64,000 nucleotides of DNA from Rhodobiaceae bacterium (lineage in GTDB: Bacteria; Pseudomonadota; Alphaproteobacteria; Rhizobiales; Tepidamorphaceae): NCBI GenBank assembly GCA_020637855.1, contig JACKJR010000004.1, forward strand, positions 186,001 through 250,000, given 5' to 3'. How positions within the stretch are numbered: the first letter of the stretch is position 1; every line of letters begins with the position of its first letter. Below the pieces are notes generated by a model. That model saw nothing but the letters and a program-made list of their open reading frames with translations, had not been told where the DNA came from and searched no databases. Below are positions 50,501-62,500 of the stretch, piece after piece. The translations under genes were made by a program, and so were the position numbers.

Positions 50501-53500
50501 CACCGCCAATTACGCCTCTTCCGCTCAGGCCGTGACGGTCGATCTGGGGGCCGGCACCGGTTCCGGCGGCGATGCGGCCGGCGACACGCTGGCCGGCATC
50601 GAGAACGTCACCGGTTCGGCGCTGGACGATACGCTCATCGGCGATGGCGCCGACAATATCCTCGATGGTGGCGCTGGCGACGATCGTCTCGAAGGTGGCG
50701 CGGGTGCTGACCAGCTGATCGGCGGTGCGGGACAGGACAGCGCCGACTACACCCAGTCCGCAAGCGCGGTGACCATCAATCTGGCCACCAGCACGGCCAC
50801 CGGCGGCGATGCCAATGGCGACACTTTTTCGTCGATCGAGCGTATCGGCGGTTCGGCCTTCGACGACAGCCTGACCGGTGATGCGCAGGACAACGTGCTG
50901 GAAGGCAATGCCGGCAACGACATTCTGAGCGGTGGAGGCGGCGATGATACCCTGCTTGGCGGCGATAACGACGATACGCTGATCGGCGGTGCCGGTGCCG
51001 ACACGCTGACCGGCGGCACCGGATCTGATACGGCGGATTATTCCGCTTCCGCGCTTGGTGTCTCGGTCGATCTGGGCGCGGGTACGGCTGCCGGAGGCGA
51101 TGCCGCCGGCGACACCCTGTCGGGCATCGAGAATCTCACCGGCTCGGGACAGGCGGATACGCTTGTCGGCGATTCCGGGCAAAATGTACTCGATGGCGGT
51201 GCCGGCGATGACACGCTGGAAGGTGCGGCGGGCGCCGATACGCTGATCGGCGGCACAGGCACCGATGTTGCGACCTATGCCAATTCCACCAGTGGCGTCA
51301 CGGTCAGCCTCACGAGCGGCACGGGCATAGGCGGTCACGCCGAAGGCGATACGCTGTCCGGTATAGAGGATTTGTCCGGCTCGGCCTTTGCCGACAGTCT
51401 GACCGGCGATGCGAACGCAAACCTGCTGCAGGGTCAGGCTGGCAACGACATCCTCTCCGGCGCTGATGGCGACGACACGCTGGAAGGCGGCGCCGATGAC
51501 GATACGCTGGCAGGCGGCGCGGGCGCGGACAGTCTCGATGGCGGAACCGGCACCGATACGATTGACTATTCGTCTTCCGGCAGCGCGGTCACCATCAATC
51601 TGGCAACCAGCAGTGCCAGTGGCGGCGATGCTGCCGGCGATACGTTCACCAGTATCGAAGCCGTCACGGGTTCGGCCTTTGCCGACAGTCTGACCGGTGA
51701 TGCCGGCGACAACACGCTCGACGGTGGCGCAGGCGACGACACGCTCATCGGCCTTGCCGGCGCCGACGCGCTGGTTGGCGGTGCGGGTACCGACACGGCT
51801 GATTATTCCGCCTCTGCTACGGCTGTGCAGATCGATCTGCTGAATGACACGGCGACCGGTGGCGATGCAGCCGGTGATACGTTCTCGAGCGTTGAGAACC
51901 TGACCGGCTCGGCAGGAAATGACACGCTGACCGGCGACACGGCTGCGAACGTTCTGGACGGCGGCGATGGCGATGACGTGCTCGCCGGCGGGCTTGGTGC
52001 GGATACCCTGATCGGCGGCATCGGTACCGATACCGCTGAATACGTAAACTCCAATGCCGCCGTCACCGTCGACCTTTCGGCGGGTACCGGCACCGGGGGG
52101 CACGCCGAAGGCGATACGCTGTCGGGCATCGAGATTCTGTCCGGCTCACAGTTCAACGATACCCTGACCGGCAGCACGGCCGCCGATACCATTCTCGGCA
52201 ATGCCGGCAACGATACCATTGATGGCGGCGATGGCGACGATACCCTCGACGGTGGCGATGGTAATGATACCTTGCGCGGCGGTGCTGGTGCCGATGTCCT
52301 GATTGGCGGCGCCGATACGGATACGGTCGATTATTCCGGCTCGACTGTAAGTCTGACGATCAATCTTGCGACCAACAGCGCAAGTGGTGGCGACGCGACC
52401 GGCGACACGTTCTCCGGCATCGAAGGTGTGATTGGCGGCCAGCAGGCCGATACGCTGACCGGCGATGCGGGCAACAACATCCTCGACGGCCAGGAAGGCA
52501 ATGACCTGATCGTCGGCGGCGCCGGTGCTGACACGATCATTGGTGGTGCGGGTTTTGATACGATCGACTTCACGGCTTCTGCGAGCGGTGTCAACGTCGA
52601 TCTGGCCTCGGGTACCGGCGCGGGTGGTGATGCGCACGGTGACACATACACCGGGATTGAGCGCGTTGTCGGTTCGGCGCAGGCCGACACGCTCGTGGGC
52701 GATGCATCCAACAACACGTTGGAAGGCGCTGCCGGAAATGACATCCTGCGAGGTGGCAGCGGCAGCGACACGCTTCTGGGTGGCGCCGACGACGACACGC
52801 TCGAAGGTGGAGATGGCGCCGACATTCTGACTGGCGGCACGGGAACAGACATCGCCGACTATACCGGCTCTGACAGCGCTGTAACGGTCAATCTCTCGAC
52901 CAGCCTGGCGACCGGCGGACATGCCAATGGCGACGTTCTCACAGGCATAGAGGGCGTTACGGGTTCTGCCTTCAACGATACGCTGACCGGCGACGCTTCT
53001 GCCAATATTCTCAGCGGCGGCGGTGGTGACGATACGATCTACGGTGGTGACGGCGACGACACCATTGATGGAGGAGCCGGCAACGACCTTCTGGATGGCG
53101 GTCTTGGTGCCGACGATTTCGATGGCGGCACCGGTACTGATACCGTCGATTATGCGTCGTCTGCTGCCGGCGTGAATGTTGATCTGGCACTCGGATCGGC
53201 CACTGGCGGCGAGGCCCAGGGCGATACGTTTGTTGCCGTCGAAAACATCATCGGCTCCGGCTACGACGACACCATCAGCGGCAATGCGTTCGCCAACACG
53301 CTGACTGGCGGGGCGGGCGCCGACACCTTGTCGGGCGCAGCCGGCGACGACACGCTTGATGGTGGCGCCGACGACGATACGTTGATCGGCGGATCGGGCG
53401 CGGATTCCCTGACCGGCGGTACCGGTACGGATACCGCCTCCTACAGTGGTTCGCTTTCCGCCGTGACCGTTGACCTTTCGACCGGCACCGGCACCGGCGG

Positions 53501-56500
53501 CGATGCCCAGGGCGATACCCTGACGGGCATCGAGAACCTGACCGGCTCGACGCTTGATGACACGCTGATCGGTGATGGCAACGCCAATATACTGACGGGC
53601 GATGCGGGCAACGATACGTTGCGCGGTGGCGGTGGCGCGGATGCGCTCGAAGGCGGCGCTGGCACCGACCTTGCCGATTACACCGGTTCTGCCGCCGCGG
53701 TCACGGTTGATCTGAATGCAGGAACCGCGACTGGCGGCGATGCCAATGGCGATACCCTGAACTCGATCGAAGGTGTCATCGGTTCGGCGAACAACGATTT
53801 TCTCTATGGCGACGCGGGCGCAAATATTCTGCGCGGTGGTGACGGCGACGACCTACTGGTCGGGCGTGGTGGCGCTGACGAGCTGACTGGCGGTCTGGGC
53901 ACCGACGAAGCCGATTATTCCGCCTCCGCAACGGCTGTCACGGTCGATCTCTCGCTGGGCCAGGGATCCGGCGGCGACGCGCAGGGCGACACGCTTGCTG
54001 AAATCGAGAACGTTACCGGTTCGGGCGGCAATGACACACTGATTGGCGATGCATCCGACAACGTTCTCGATGGCGGTGCCGGTAATGACAATCTGACCGG
54101 CGGAGCGGGTGCGGACACGCTGATCGGCGGCGCCGGCACCGACACGGCCAATTACAGCACCTCTTCGGCGGGCGTCACGGTCAGTCTGGCTTCAGGCACC
54201 GGCGCTGGCGGGGACGCGCAAGGCGACACGCTGTCGGGGATCGAGAACCTGACCGGTTCCGGTCAGGCGGATACGCTGACCGGTGATGCGAACGCGAACA
54301 CGATCGATGGCGGCGCGGGCGATGATACGCTCGTTGGTGGTGCGGGCGGCGATAGCCTGATCGGCGGGGCCGGCAATGACGTTGCCGACTACAGCGCATC
54401 CTCCGCCGGCGTGACCATCAATCTCGCTGCAGGCACCGCGTCGGGCGGCGATGCCGCCGGCGACACATTGAGCGGCATCGAGGGTGTGATCGGCTCGGCC
54501 CAGGCGGACAACCTGACCGGCGACGTTAACGCGAACACCTTCGATGGCGGAGCTGGCGACGACATCATTTCTGCCGGCGATGGCGATGACACGATCGATG
54601 GTGGCGCTGGCGCCGATACGCTGACCGGCGGCGCGGGTGCCGATGCCATTGATGGTGGTGCCGATACCGACACGATCAGCTTCGCGGCTTCCACGCAGGC
54701 CGTTACCGTCGATCTTGCATCCGGAACCGGTACCGGCGGCGACGCCCAGGGCGATACCTACGCCAATATCGAAAATGTTACCGGCTCCAATCTTGGCGAC
54801 ACGCTGATCGGCGATGCCGGCGACAACACGCTGGATGGCGGTTCGGGTGACGACACGCTACGTGGCGGCGGCGGTGCGGATGCGCTGGTTGGCGGCGCAG
54901 GCTCCGATACCGCCGACTACACCGGTTCTGCGTCGGCGGTCACGGTCAATCTCGGCACGGGAACGGCGTCGGGTGGCGATGCGCAGGGCGACACCCTGTC
55001 GAGTATCGAAAACATCATCGGGTCCGCCAACGGCGACACGCTGACAGGCGATGGCAATATCAACCGGATCGAAGGCGGCGACGGTAACGATTTGATCTCC
55101 GCCGGTGGCGGTAACGACATCATCCTGGGTGGCGATGGCGATGACACCATGATTGGTGGCGCCGGCGCGGATGACTTCACCGGAGGCACCGGCACCGACA
55201 CGCTCGATTACTCCGCTTCGGCAAGCGCGGTCACGGTTGATCTGGCCGCGGGAACCGGCTCGGGTGGCGATGCCCAGGGCGATACCATGACCGGCGTGGA
55301 AGCCGTGATCGGTTCCGGCCTCAACGATACGCTCACCGGCGATTCAGCGGACAACACGCTGGATGGCGGTGCCGGCAACGACACGATCAATGGCGGCGGC
55401 GGTGCCGATACGCTGATCGGCGGCACGGGAACCGATACCGCGAGCTATGCCGGTTCATCCGGTGGCGTGACGGTCGATCTCGGCACCGGCACCGGCACCG
55501 GCAACGACGCGCAGGGCGATACGCTTTCCGGCTTCGAGAATTTGACGGGTTCCAGTTATGACGACCTGCTTATTGGCGATGCCAATGCCAACACGCTGAC
55601 CGGCGGTCTTGGTAACGACACGCTGCGTGGTGGCGCGGGTGGCGACACGCTCGACGGTGGCGGTGGTGCCAACGACGTCGTTGATTATTCGACCTCGGCG
55701 TCGGCGGTGAATGTCGATCTCACGCTTGGAACAGCGTCCGGTGGCGATGCCACCGGCGACACGATCATCGACATAGATGGCGTGATCGGCTCCTCCGGCG
55801 ATGACACGTTGCGCGGCAATGCCTTCGCCAACACGCTGACCGGCGGCGCCGGTGCCGATACGCTGCAGGGCGAGGATGGCGACGACACGCTCGATGGCGG
55901 AGCCGGTAATGATCAGCTCTACGGTGGCGCTGGTGCCGATGCGATCGACGGCGGCGCTGATACCGACACGGTTTATTACACCGCCTCCGCACAGGCGGTG
56001 ACGGTCGATCTGGCTGCCGGAACCGGCTCGGGTGGCGATGCCCAGGGCGATACATTCGCAAATGTCGAGAACATTGTCGGCTCGAACCTGGGAGACAGCC
56101 TGACCGGCGATGCCGGGGTGAACGCGATCGATGGCGGCGCCGGTGACGACACGCTCGTTGGCGGTGCGGGCGCCGATGCGCTCACTGGCGGGACGGGTTC
56201 GGACACGGCTGATTACTCCGCCTCTGCATCTGCTGTTACGGTCGACCTTGGCACGGGAACGGGCACGGGTGGCGATGCCCAGGGCGACACGCTGACCGGC
56301 ATCGAGAACCTGACCGGTTCCGCCAATAACGACACACTGACCGGCGATGCCAATGACAACGTTCTGACCGGCGGCGTCGGCGACGACATCCTGTCCGGTG
56401 CCTCGGGTGCGGACACGCTGACAGGTGACGCAGGCGATGACACGCTTGTTGGCGGTGCCGGTGCCGATGCGCTCGATGGCGGCGCCGACACCGATACGGC

Positions 56501-59500
56501 GGACTATTCGGCATCCGCCGCTGGTGTCACGGTCAGCCTGGCTGCGGGCACGGGCTCCGGCGGTGATGCGCAAGGCGACACGCTGACGGGGATCGAAAAC
56601 CTCACCGGCTCGGCACAGGCTGACAGTCTTACGGGCGATGCGGGCGCGAACACGCTTACCGGCAACGCCGGCGACGATACGCTGCTGGGCGGTGCCGGTG
56701 CGGACGCCCTCGATGGCGGAACCGGGTCTGATACGGCCAGCTATGCCGGCTCGTCTTCCGGTGTCACGGTCAGCCTGACATCAGGGACCGGAACCGGCGG
56801 CGATGCGGCCGGTGACACGCTGACGGGCATCGAGAACCTGACCGGCTCTGACAATGCCGACGTGCTGACCGGCGATGCCAATGCCAATATCCTGGATGGC
56901 GGGGCTGGCGCCGACACGCTTGCAGGCCTGGCCGGTGCCGATACGCTGATAGGTGGTTCCGATACGGATACGGCCGACTATTCTGCGTCCGATGCCGCGG
57001 TCACGGTCAACCTGACAACCAACGTCAACACCGGGGGCCATGCGGCAGGTGACAGTCTGTCCGGCATCGAGAACGTTACCGGTTCGGCCTATGATGACAC
57101 GCTGAGCGGTGATACCGGCGCGAATGTACTGATCGGCGGTGATGGCGCGGATACGCTGACCGGCGATGATGGTGATGATACGCTCGATGGCGGCAATGAT
57201 GATGACATTCTTGCCGGCGGCGCGGGCGCGGACGTCATCAGCGGTGGCGCGGGTACGGATACCGCCGACTACTCCACGTCGCTTTCAGCCGTCACGGTCA
57301 ACCTTGCAACGAACGTCAACACTGGCGGCGATGCTGCAGGCGACGACATTTCCGGCGTGGAGAACCTGATCGGTTCATCGAACGCCGACAGCCTGACCGG
57401 TGATGCGGGTGACAACGTCATTCGCGGCGGTGCTGGCGCCGATGCGATCGATGGCGGCACCGGCAGCGACACGGCGGATTACACTGGTTCCGCTGCCGTA
57501 ACGATTAACCTCGGCACCAATACGCATTCGGGTGGCGATGCCGCAGGCGACAGCCTGACGGGAATCGAGAATGTCTTCGGTTCCTCCTTCGGTGACGATC
57601 TGACCGGCGATTCAGGCGTCAACGAACTTTATGGCTTTGATGGTGACGATACGCTGGACGGCGCGGCCGGCGACGACATTCTCGATGGCGGCGAGGGGTC
57701 CGATACCTACAACTGGACCCTTGGCGAAGGCACGGACACCTTCACCGACACCGGCACTGGCGGCGGCGATTATGATGTTATCAACCTGGTCGGAAGCGGC
57801 GGCGAGTACCAGCTGACCAGCACGTTTAGCGGTGCCACGTCCGGAATCGAGGAGATCATTGGCGACGGCGACACCGAAACGCTGGGAACGGCTGCAAGCG
57901 GCGTCGCACTGAATTGGGATTTTTCCGATGTCATCCTGACCAGCGTCGACAGGATTCAGGGCAGCACCGTTGCAGACACGATCACGGGTTCAGCCGGCAA
58001 TGACGTGATCGAAGGCGGTGCGGGCGGCGATACGCTGACCGGCGGGGCCGGCACCGATACGCTGTCCTATAGCGGCGACACCACTGGTGTAACCGTCGAT
58101 CTGGCTGCGGGCACGGGCTCCGGCGGTGATGCCGCGGGTGACACGATCTCCGGCTTCGAGAATCTGACCGGCGGTTCTGGCGCGGACACGTTGACCGGTG
58201 ATTCTGGCGCCAACGCAATCGATGGCGGCGGTGGTGACGACACCATTGAAGGTGGCGCAGGGGCTGACACCCTGACCGGTGGTACCGGCAACGACACACT
58301 GTCCTATACCGGTGACACGACCGGTGTGACGGTCAACCTCGCCACCAACACCGTATCTGGCGGCGATGCTGCGGGCGACACGGTTTCCGGTTTCGAGAAT
58401 GTGACCGGTGGTTCTGGCGCCGACACGCTGACAGGCACGTCGGCGGCCAACGTTCTGTCTGGCGGCGATGGCGATGATTTCCTGAAGGGCGGCGGCGGCG
58501 ATGACACCATCGACGGTGGCAACGGCATCAATGACACCGTCGTCTATGACGGCTCAGTCTCCAACTATATCGTCACTGATCTGGGCGGCGGCGTCTATAC
58601 GGTCACCGACATACGCGGCACGCCACTGGATGGCGTCGATACGGTCAGCAATGTCGAGAAGATCCAGTTCTCCGATGGAACCTTCAATATCGCGGACCGT
58701 GCCAATGCCCTGTTCGGGACGGAAGGCGATGACAACCTTAGCGGCACAGCCGGCAACGACGAGATCAATGCACTCGGCGGTAACGACACGATCGATGGTG
58801 GTGGCGGCGACGACAACATCGATGGCGGCAATGGCAGCGATACGGTCATCTTCCCCGGCAATTTTGCCGATGCAGACATCACCGTCGATGCAAGCGGCAA
58901 CATCCAGGTCACCACGGCCACGGGTGGCACCGACACGCTGACCAATGTCGAGTACCTGCAGTTCGACGACCGCACCATCGATGTCTCGAATTATATCGCA
59001 GCGCTTGCCGGCACGACGAACGGCACGACAGGTGACGAGGCGATCATCGGCGATGGGTCCGGCAATACGATCAACGGTTCCGATGGCGCCGATCTGATCA
59101 TCGGTGCGGATGGCGCCGATATCATCGATGGCGGCGCGGGCGCGGATGAGATTCGTGGTGACGATGGCGACGACACCATCACGGGTGGTGCCGGGGATGA
59201 TTTGATCAGCGGCGGAACGGGAAGCGATACGGCGATCTTTCCTGGCAATTTCGCTGACGCCACGGTCGAGGTTGACGGCAACGGCAATATCCTGGTGACG
59301 ACGGCCCTCGGCGGCACGGATACGGTCAACGGCATCGAGTATCTGCAGTTCGATGACCGCACCATCGATATCGACCCTTATATTGAGGCATTCACCGGAA
59401 CGACCAACGGCACGGCAGCTTCCGATGTCATGATCGGCAGTGCGAATGCCAACACGATGAATGGTGGCGATAGCGCCGATCTGATCATCGGTGCAGGCGG

Positions 59501-62500
59501 CAACGACGTGATCGATGGTGGCGCGGGCGACGATGAAATTCGTGGCGATGCGGGCGACGATACAATCGAGGGCGGCGCCGGTGCGGATACGCTGACCGGT
59601 GGCACGGGCACCGATACCCTCGATTACTCGGCTGATACAACGGGTGTCACCGTCAACCTGACGACGAACAGCGCCTCTGGCGGCGATGCCACTGGCGATA
59701 CGATCTCGGGCTTCGAGAACGTCACCGGCGGTTCTGGCGCCGACACGCTGACGGGTACGTCCGGCGTCAACGTCATCGATGGCGGCGGTGGTGATGACAC
59801 GATTGAAGGTGGCGCAGGGGCTGACACCCTGACCGGCGGTACCGGCACGGATACGTTGGACTACAGCGCCGACACGACCGGCGTGACGATCAACCTGACG
59901 ACGAACAGCGCCTCTGGCGGCGATGCCACTGGCGATACGATCTCGGGCTTCGAGAACGTCACCGGCGGTTCTGGCGCCGACACGCTGACGGGCACGTCCG
60001 GCGCCAACGTCATCGATGGCGGCGGTGGTGACGATGTCATCGCGGGCCTCGCCGGTGCGGATACGCTGACCGGTGGAACCGGCACGGATACGTTGGACTA
60101 CAGCGCCGACACGACCGGCGTGACGATCAACCTGACGACGAACAGCGCCTCTGGCGGCGATGCCACGGGCGATACGATCTCCGGCTTCGAGAACGTCACC
60201 GGCGGCTCGGGCGCCGACACGCTGACGGGCACGTCCGGCGCCAACGTCATCGATGGCGGTGGTGGTGCCGATGTGATCGAAGGCGGAGCAGGCGACGATG
60301 TTCTCGACGGCAGCGCCGGCAATGACAGAATCGCGCTGGAAGGTGGCGCGGACACGATCGATGGCGGTGCTGACCACGACATTCTGGATGTGTACTTGTC
60401 AACAGATGTCACGGTCGATCTTGGTACCGGCATTGTGACGGGAACGGGCGTAACCGGGACGACGGTCACGGGCATCGAGGAAATCTGGGGCGGCTCCGGC
60501 AATGACACCTATATAGGGTCTGCCAACGCAGACACGATCTACGGCTGGAACGGCAACGATACAATCAGCGGTGCTGGTGGAGATGACTTCCTCTATGGCG
60601 AGAGTGGCAACGATACGCTTGAAGGCGGTGCTGGCGCCGATACGCTTGTCGGAGGCAGCGGCACGGATACGCTGAGTTATGCCAGCGACACCACGGGCGT
60701 TACAGTCAACCTTGCTACCAATTCCGCCTCGGGCGGCGATGCCGCGGGCGACACGATCTCGGGCTTCGAGAACGTTACCGGTGGCTCGGGTAATGACTCG
60801 CTCACTGGTGATGCCAATGCCAACGTCATCACTGGCGGCGGCGGCAGCGATCTTCTTGTCGGCGGTGCCGGCAACGATACTCTTACCGGCGGCGACGAAT
60901 CCGGCTCGTCCGGCACGCGCTTCAGGTACGACTATTTCGATTTAAGCGGCGTGGGCCCGAACAACCTCGCCGATGCCGGATTCCTTGCAGGCGGGCAGAA
61001 TTCATACGTGCCGGACGGCACCGGATTCATCGACAGTCTGGACGAAGATGGAATACCCACACTCTACGGCGGGAGCGGCGACGATTTCGCGCTCCGTTTC
61101 TCGACAACGCTGCAGGTGACGTCTGCCGGGACGTATGATTTCGGATTGTCGTCCGATGACGGTTCCAGACTGTTTGTGGACGGCATCGAGGTGATCGACC
61201 ATGATGGTCAGCATGGAACCAGCACGGCGAACGGATCCATTGAGCTCTCCTCAGGTGCCCACGAAATCGTCATCATCTTCTTCGAAGCCGGCGGCAGCCA
61301 GGACCTGGACCTGACAATTTCGGGTCCGGATACGGGCAACACACCGGTCGACATCAGCACTTATGGCGCGGTGTCGGCAATGGCGGGCGACCATCTGATA
61401 GGCGGAGGGGATAACGACAACCTCTCCGGCGGTGCCGGTAATGACATCCTCGAAGGCGGCGATGGCAGTGACATCCTCGACGGCGGCGCTGACGATGACA
61501 TCCTTGATGGCGGCGCCGGAGCCGATACGCTGACCGGCGGCAGCGGCACGGATACGCTGAGTTATGCCACGGACACCACGGGTGTTACCGTCAACCTTGC
61601 CACGAATACCGTATCGGGCGGCGATGCTGCCGGCGACACGATCTCCGGCTTCGAGAACATCTTCGGCGGTTCCGGCAACGACACGCTGACGGGCGATGCC
61701 AATGCCAACGTCATCTCCGGCGGCGCTGGCGACGACACCCTGACCGGTGGTGACGGAAACGATTCCATCGATGGTGGCGCGGGCACCGATACGGTCGTTT
61801 ACGCCGGTTCGATCGGCGACTACACGATGGATGTCTCCAGCGGTATTTTCACCATCACCGACGACAATATCGCAGATGGAGACGATGGCACCGACACCTT
61901 CACCAATGTCGAGTACATCACCTTCCAGGGCTCCGGCGACACGGTGAGCCTGTCCTCCTATATCACCGGAGCAAACAACGGCACCGCGGCCGCGGAAACC
62001 TATGTCGGCACGAGTTCGGCGGATAGCACCAGCCTTGATGCGGGTAACGATGTCATTTTCGGTGGCCGCAGCAGCGACACCGCGCTCACCGGCGGCGGCG
62101 GCGATGACCTGATCGTCGGCGGTCAGGGCAATGACATGATCTATGGCGATGGTGCTGGATCAACGGCCCTCGTCTTCAATCAGGACAGCGATACGGGGGA
62201 TTACGCCTACAGATCCAACTTCACCGGCTTCCCGTCCACGGCGATCAGCTTCGAAGTGGTCATGAAGTCGAACGTTCTCTACCAGATCGGCTCGCCGATC
62301 GTGTCCTATGCCGTGTCTTCGGATTCCAACGAATTCATGATCATCGGCCGTCCCGACAATTCCGACTACGACGGCCAGCTTGAAATCTTCATCGACGGGT
62401 CGAGTGTTCTCGTCCCGAACGTCGGAACCATGCTGTTCGATGGAACCGAGCACAGACTTTCGGTGACCTGGCAAAGCTCGACTGGCGATTTGAAGGTCTA

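Larger units (their letters stand above)
58056..61787 (+). repeat. Dispersed RTX modules of family B (DTTGVT type)
   Basis: Seven modules start at 58056, 58293, 59613, 59850, 60087, 60666 and 61551. They differ from family A by D-T-L-[DS]-Y, the DTTGVT strand and SGFENVTGGSGADTLTG. Adjacent members are spaced 237 nt, the same period as family A. Confidence 0.88.

Noticed and set aside
49962..52103. Antisense ORF of 713 codons and many similar ones on the minus strand between 48 and 61 kb
   Set aside because: They lie opposite the RTX frame, repeat with its 237-nt period, and show S/P/A- or I/G/T-rich monotonous sequence. They are shadows created by the repeated GC-rich coding strand.
48999..61787. 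CRISPR array suggested by regular repeats
   Set aside because: The repeats are in phase with an open reading frame, have no unique spacers of constant length, and encode RTX nonapeptides.
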